7,515 nucleotides of DNA, from assembly GCA_938003515.1 (NCBI GenBank), contig CALKYL010000188.1, positions 1 through 7,515 on the forward strand, read 5' to 3'. This document shows, one piece after another, positions 5,817 to 7,515 of the stretch. This stretch comes from an uncultured bacterium (GTDB lineage: Bacteria; Planctomycetota; UBA1135; UBA2386). Each line of letters opens with the position of its first letter. The first letter of the stretch is position 1. Under the pieces are notes generated by a model. It made no database searches. It was given only the letters and a program-made list of their open reading frames with translations, and had not been told where the DNA came from. A program made the translations under genes and the position numbers.

Positions 5817-6752
5817 TCATCGGGCCCCGCGGCGCGTCGCCAAGAGGCGCACGGCGGCTTCGCGGTCCGGTTCCCGCGGATGCCGCGCGATGGCGCCGAC
5901 GAGTCCACCGCAGGCCATCGAGGCGCCCTGCGGCCGCACGACCAGGAGATCGGACCAGAGCGCCTCCTGGCCGTTGATCGTCAGGTCGAGCGGCGCGACC
6001 CGCACCTCTGCGCCAGCGAGGCCCGGCAGCTCGGGCAGCTCGGCCGGTGCGTTCGCCGAGGTCGATCCGGTCGACCGGCGGCCGGCGTGCACGGTGATGG
6101 CGACGCCGAAGCGCATCGCGACCGACAGCAGGCCCGGCGGGTCGACGACCTCGAACAACACGTCCTGCAGGGTCGGCTCGCTGTTGGCCAGGTTCTGCAG
6201 GCTATACGTCAGCAGGCTGGCGAAGCGGCGGTCGGCTTCGTCGGCGGCGGGGTCGGTGTCGGGCCAGAAGCCGGCGCGCAGGCCCTCCTCGAACAGCACC
6301 GCGGTGCCGCTGGCGAGCTCGTTGCCGTGTTCGTCGAAGCGCGTCATCGTCACGTCGACGTCGTGCACCTGCAGGCGTTCGATCACCGGTTCGCCGTCGG
6401 GGGGCGTGGTGGTCACGACGGCGGTCGTGGTCCGGCGCACCGACGCCGCGCCGCCCGGCATGCGCACGGTGAGCTCGTGCAGCGACGTGACCTCGAGCAG
6501 CAGCAGCTGCCGCTCGACGACGCCGTCGCGCCGGATCGCGAGCGCGAGCAGCGCCGCGTCGCCGACGCGCAGCGCCGGGTCGTCGTCGGCGGGCGCGAAC
6601 CCGCGCAGGATCCCGGCGGCTCCGGGGTAGTGCTCGGCCCGCAGCGCGGCCACGGCCGCGAACGCCGGCGGCGTGCGTTCGGGCGAGGCGGCGGCGCAGG
6701 CGGCGAGGCCCGAGAGCAGCAGCGCCAGCGGGGCTGGACGCATCGTCGGCAT
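5817..6752 (-). CDS. Exported lipoprotein, unknown function
   Basis: The 311-aa product begins MPTMRPAPLALLLSGLAACA. Residues 5-18 form a short signal peptide with one basic residue and a Leu/Ala core. The lipobox is LAAC with Cys19 as the lipidated residue. ATG 6752 is chosen; ATG 6743 (MRPAPL...) is equally good, and neither has a Shine-Dalgarno sequence. The open frame extends further upstream to 7148 but there reads Arg/Ala/Pro-rich shadow of the neighbouring gene. The mature part is mostly beta and acidic, with FAPADDDPALRVGD (52-65), a run of strands at 80-137 (RQLLLLEVTS, ERLQVHDVDVTMTRFD), ADRRFASLLTYSLQNLANSE (shared helical stretch around 174-192) and a basic Arg-rich C-terminus (VRLLATRRGAR). 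No family is recognised. It lies 89 bp downstream of the Clp-N/TIR-like gene on the same strand and may be co-transcribed with it. Confidence 0.75.
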   Translation of the reverse strand: MPTMRPAPLALLLSGLAACAAASPERTPPAFAAVAALRAEHYPGAAGILRGFAPADDDPALRVGDAALLALAIRRDGVVERQLLLLEVTSLHELTVRMPGGAASVRRTTTAVVTTTPPDGEPVIERLQVHDVDVTMTRFDEHGNELASGTAVLFEEGLRAGFWPDTDPAADEADRRFASLLTYSLQNLANSEPTLQDVLFEVVDPPGLLSVAMRFGVAITVHAGRRSTGSTSANAPAELPELPGLAGAEVRVAPLDLTINGQEALWSDLLVVRPQGASMACGGLVGAIARHPREPDREAAVRLLATRRGAR

Positions 6753-6841
6753 CGCGCGTATCGCACCGGCTCGGGTGCCGGACGTCCAGCCGCTCCCCGA
6801 GACATGCGGTGACCACGCCTCTCTCGCAGGTCGCCGTCCTG

Positions 6842-7515
6842 TCAGCTGCCGGCGTCCCCGGCGCCGCGCGGCCGCTCGAAGCGTTCGCGGGCGATCGCGG
6901 TCAGCTGCTCGCGCAGCGCTGCGAGGCCCGCGGCGTCGAAGGCCACCTGCAGGACCGCTGCCGATTGCGCCGGCGGCGGCAGGTCGGCGGGATTCGCGGC
7001 CAGGACGATCGGTTGGGCGAGCCGGCCGAGCGCGAAGCCGAGCGCGAACAGCACATCGGGGTCGCGGTCGATCGCGACGACGACCGGGACCGCGGCGCGC
7101 AGCAGGCGCTCGGCCGGCGGGACGGCCCCGGCCGGATCCCGGCTGCACGCCACCTCCTTCGCGCCGGCGTCCCGCAGCGCCGGTTGCACGACGTCGCGGT
7201 AGAGCAGCCAGGCGCGGTCGTCGGGTCGGCCGTCGCCGCCGGCTCCGGGAGGCGGCGGCAACACGACGTACGCGCTGCCCGGGACGGGCCGCGCGGCGAG
7301 CAGCGTCACAAGCGTCCGGTAGCGTTGCGCCCGCGCGACGGCGTCCGAGCGAATGGGCTTGCGGTCGGCGTCGCCTCGTTCGCCGACGAACAGGAGCACC
7401 TCCTTCCGCGCCGCGTCGAGGCGCACGCCGAGCCGGCCCAGCACCCGGCCGGCGACGCTGTCGCGCTCGCGGGTCAGGCCGAGCAGCAGGTGCTCGGTGC
7501 CGATGTAGCCGTGGC
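6842..7515 (-). CDS. Clp-N repeat fused to a TIR/nucleoside-deoxyribosyltransferase-like domain (5' end outside the window)
   Basis: 223 residues are visible; the frame stays open through the right edge. The first ~47 read HGYIGTEHLLLGLTRERDSV, then AGRVLGRLGVRLDAARKEVL. This matches the second half of a ClpA/ClpC N-terminal (Clp_N) repeat, the adaptor- and substrate-binding part. No AAA+ module follows. After a linker (to ~78), a Rossmann-like region begins with the strand SAYVVLPPPP (80-89). It continues with WLLYRDVVQPALRDAG (102-117), ERLLRAAVPVVVAID (135-149), DPDVLFALGFALG (151-163) and QPIVLAANPADLPP (167-180). The order fits nucleoside 2-deoxyribosyltransferase / TIR-like domains, which usually read N-P-N-V-x-Y-E-L-G at the active-site helix. 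Here the Glu position is Ala157, so the domain is probably not catalytic in the usual way and may bind nucleotides or partners. Clp-N assignment is firm; the second domain is a fold-level judgement from motifs. Confidence 0.75.
   Translation of the reverse strand, partial: HGYIGTEHLLLGLTRERDSVAGRVLGRLGVRLDAARKEVLLFVGERGDADRKPIRSDAVARAQRYRTLVTLLAARPVPGSAYVVLPPPPGAGGDGRPDDRAWLLYRDVVQPALRDAGAKEVACSRDPAGAVPPAERLLRAAVPVVVAIDRDPDVLFALGFALGRLAQPIVLAANPADLPPPAQSAAVLQVAFDAAGLAALREQLTAIARERFERPRGAGDAGS

Noticed and set aside
3827..5908. Long minus-strand open frame (693 codons) opposite the oxidase
   Set aside because: It is His/Arg/Val/Ala-rich without any recognisable motif. Such frames are expected opposite GC-rich genes, and the plus strand has clear catalytic motifs.
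5646..6812. Plus-strand open frame (388 codons) opposite the lipoprotein
   Set aside because: It is Arg/Gly/Val-rich with no motif, and it starts inside the end of the FAD oxidase gene.
6753..7148. In-frame upstream extension of the lipoprotein frame to 443 aa
   Set aside because: The extension is low-complexity Arg/Pro/Ala sequence antiparallel in codon logic to the Clp-N gene frame, and it would bury a good signal peptide with a lipobox inside the protein.
1..7515. CRISPR array, tRNA or rRNA genes
   Set aside because: No regularly spaced repeats, cloverleaf-like ends or conserved rRNA stretches were seen on either strand.

Overview
The window is a very GC-rich bacterial chromosome segment. 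Coding density is high and third positions are mostly G or C. None of the starts has a convincing Shine-Dalgarno sequence at normal spacing. A membrane-anchored protein with carboxypeptidase-regulatory-like beta domains, a stand-alone Clp-N protein and a lipoprotein of unknown family together suggest a Planctomycetota-like or myxobacteria-like organism. This is an inference from style only; no marker gene is present.

Layout. (1) Bases 2-178 (+) hold the 3' end of a gene whose product ends in a membrane helix. (2) Bases 179-232 and 2118-2171 are a 54-bp direct repeat with one mismatch. The right copy is the true 3' end of a LysR gene; the left copy is a detached duplicate of that end. Between them lies an approximately 1.9-kb segment of visibly lower GC. 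It carries a small cysteine-rich ORF (232-447) coupled by a GTGA overlap to a single-pass membrane protein (444-2003). (3) Bases 2128-5686 are a catabolic module: a GcvA-like LysR regulator (-), a divergent control region with a T-N11-A dyad, and an ATGA-overlapping two-gene operon (+). The operon encodes an HglS/YdcJ-type (DUF1338) 2-oxoadipate dioxygenase/decarboxylase and an FAD-linked D-2-hydroxyglutarate dehydrogenase-like enzyme. (4) Bases 5817-7515 are a minus-strand pair: a protein with a Clp-N repeat fused to a TIR/nucleoside-deoxyribosyltransferase-like Rossmann domain (5' end outside the window), then an exported lipoprotein of unknown function.

How the genes fit together. In the HglS pathway known from Pseudomonas lysine catabolism, 2-oxoadipate and O2 give D-2-hydroxyglutarate and CO2. 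D-2-hydroxyglutarate is then oxidised to 2-oxoglutarate. The two overlapping genes encode exactly these two steps, with a LysR regulator reading away from them. The left insert looks like a recent intrusion between this module and its former convergent neighbour. The most unusual items are the insert with its duplicated gene end, and the Clp-N/TIR-like fusion, in which the usual catalytic-glutamate position reads alanine.
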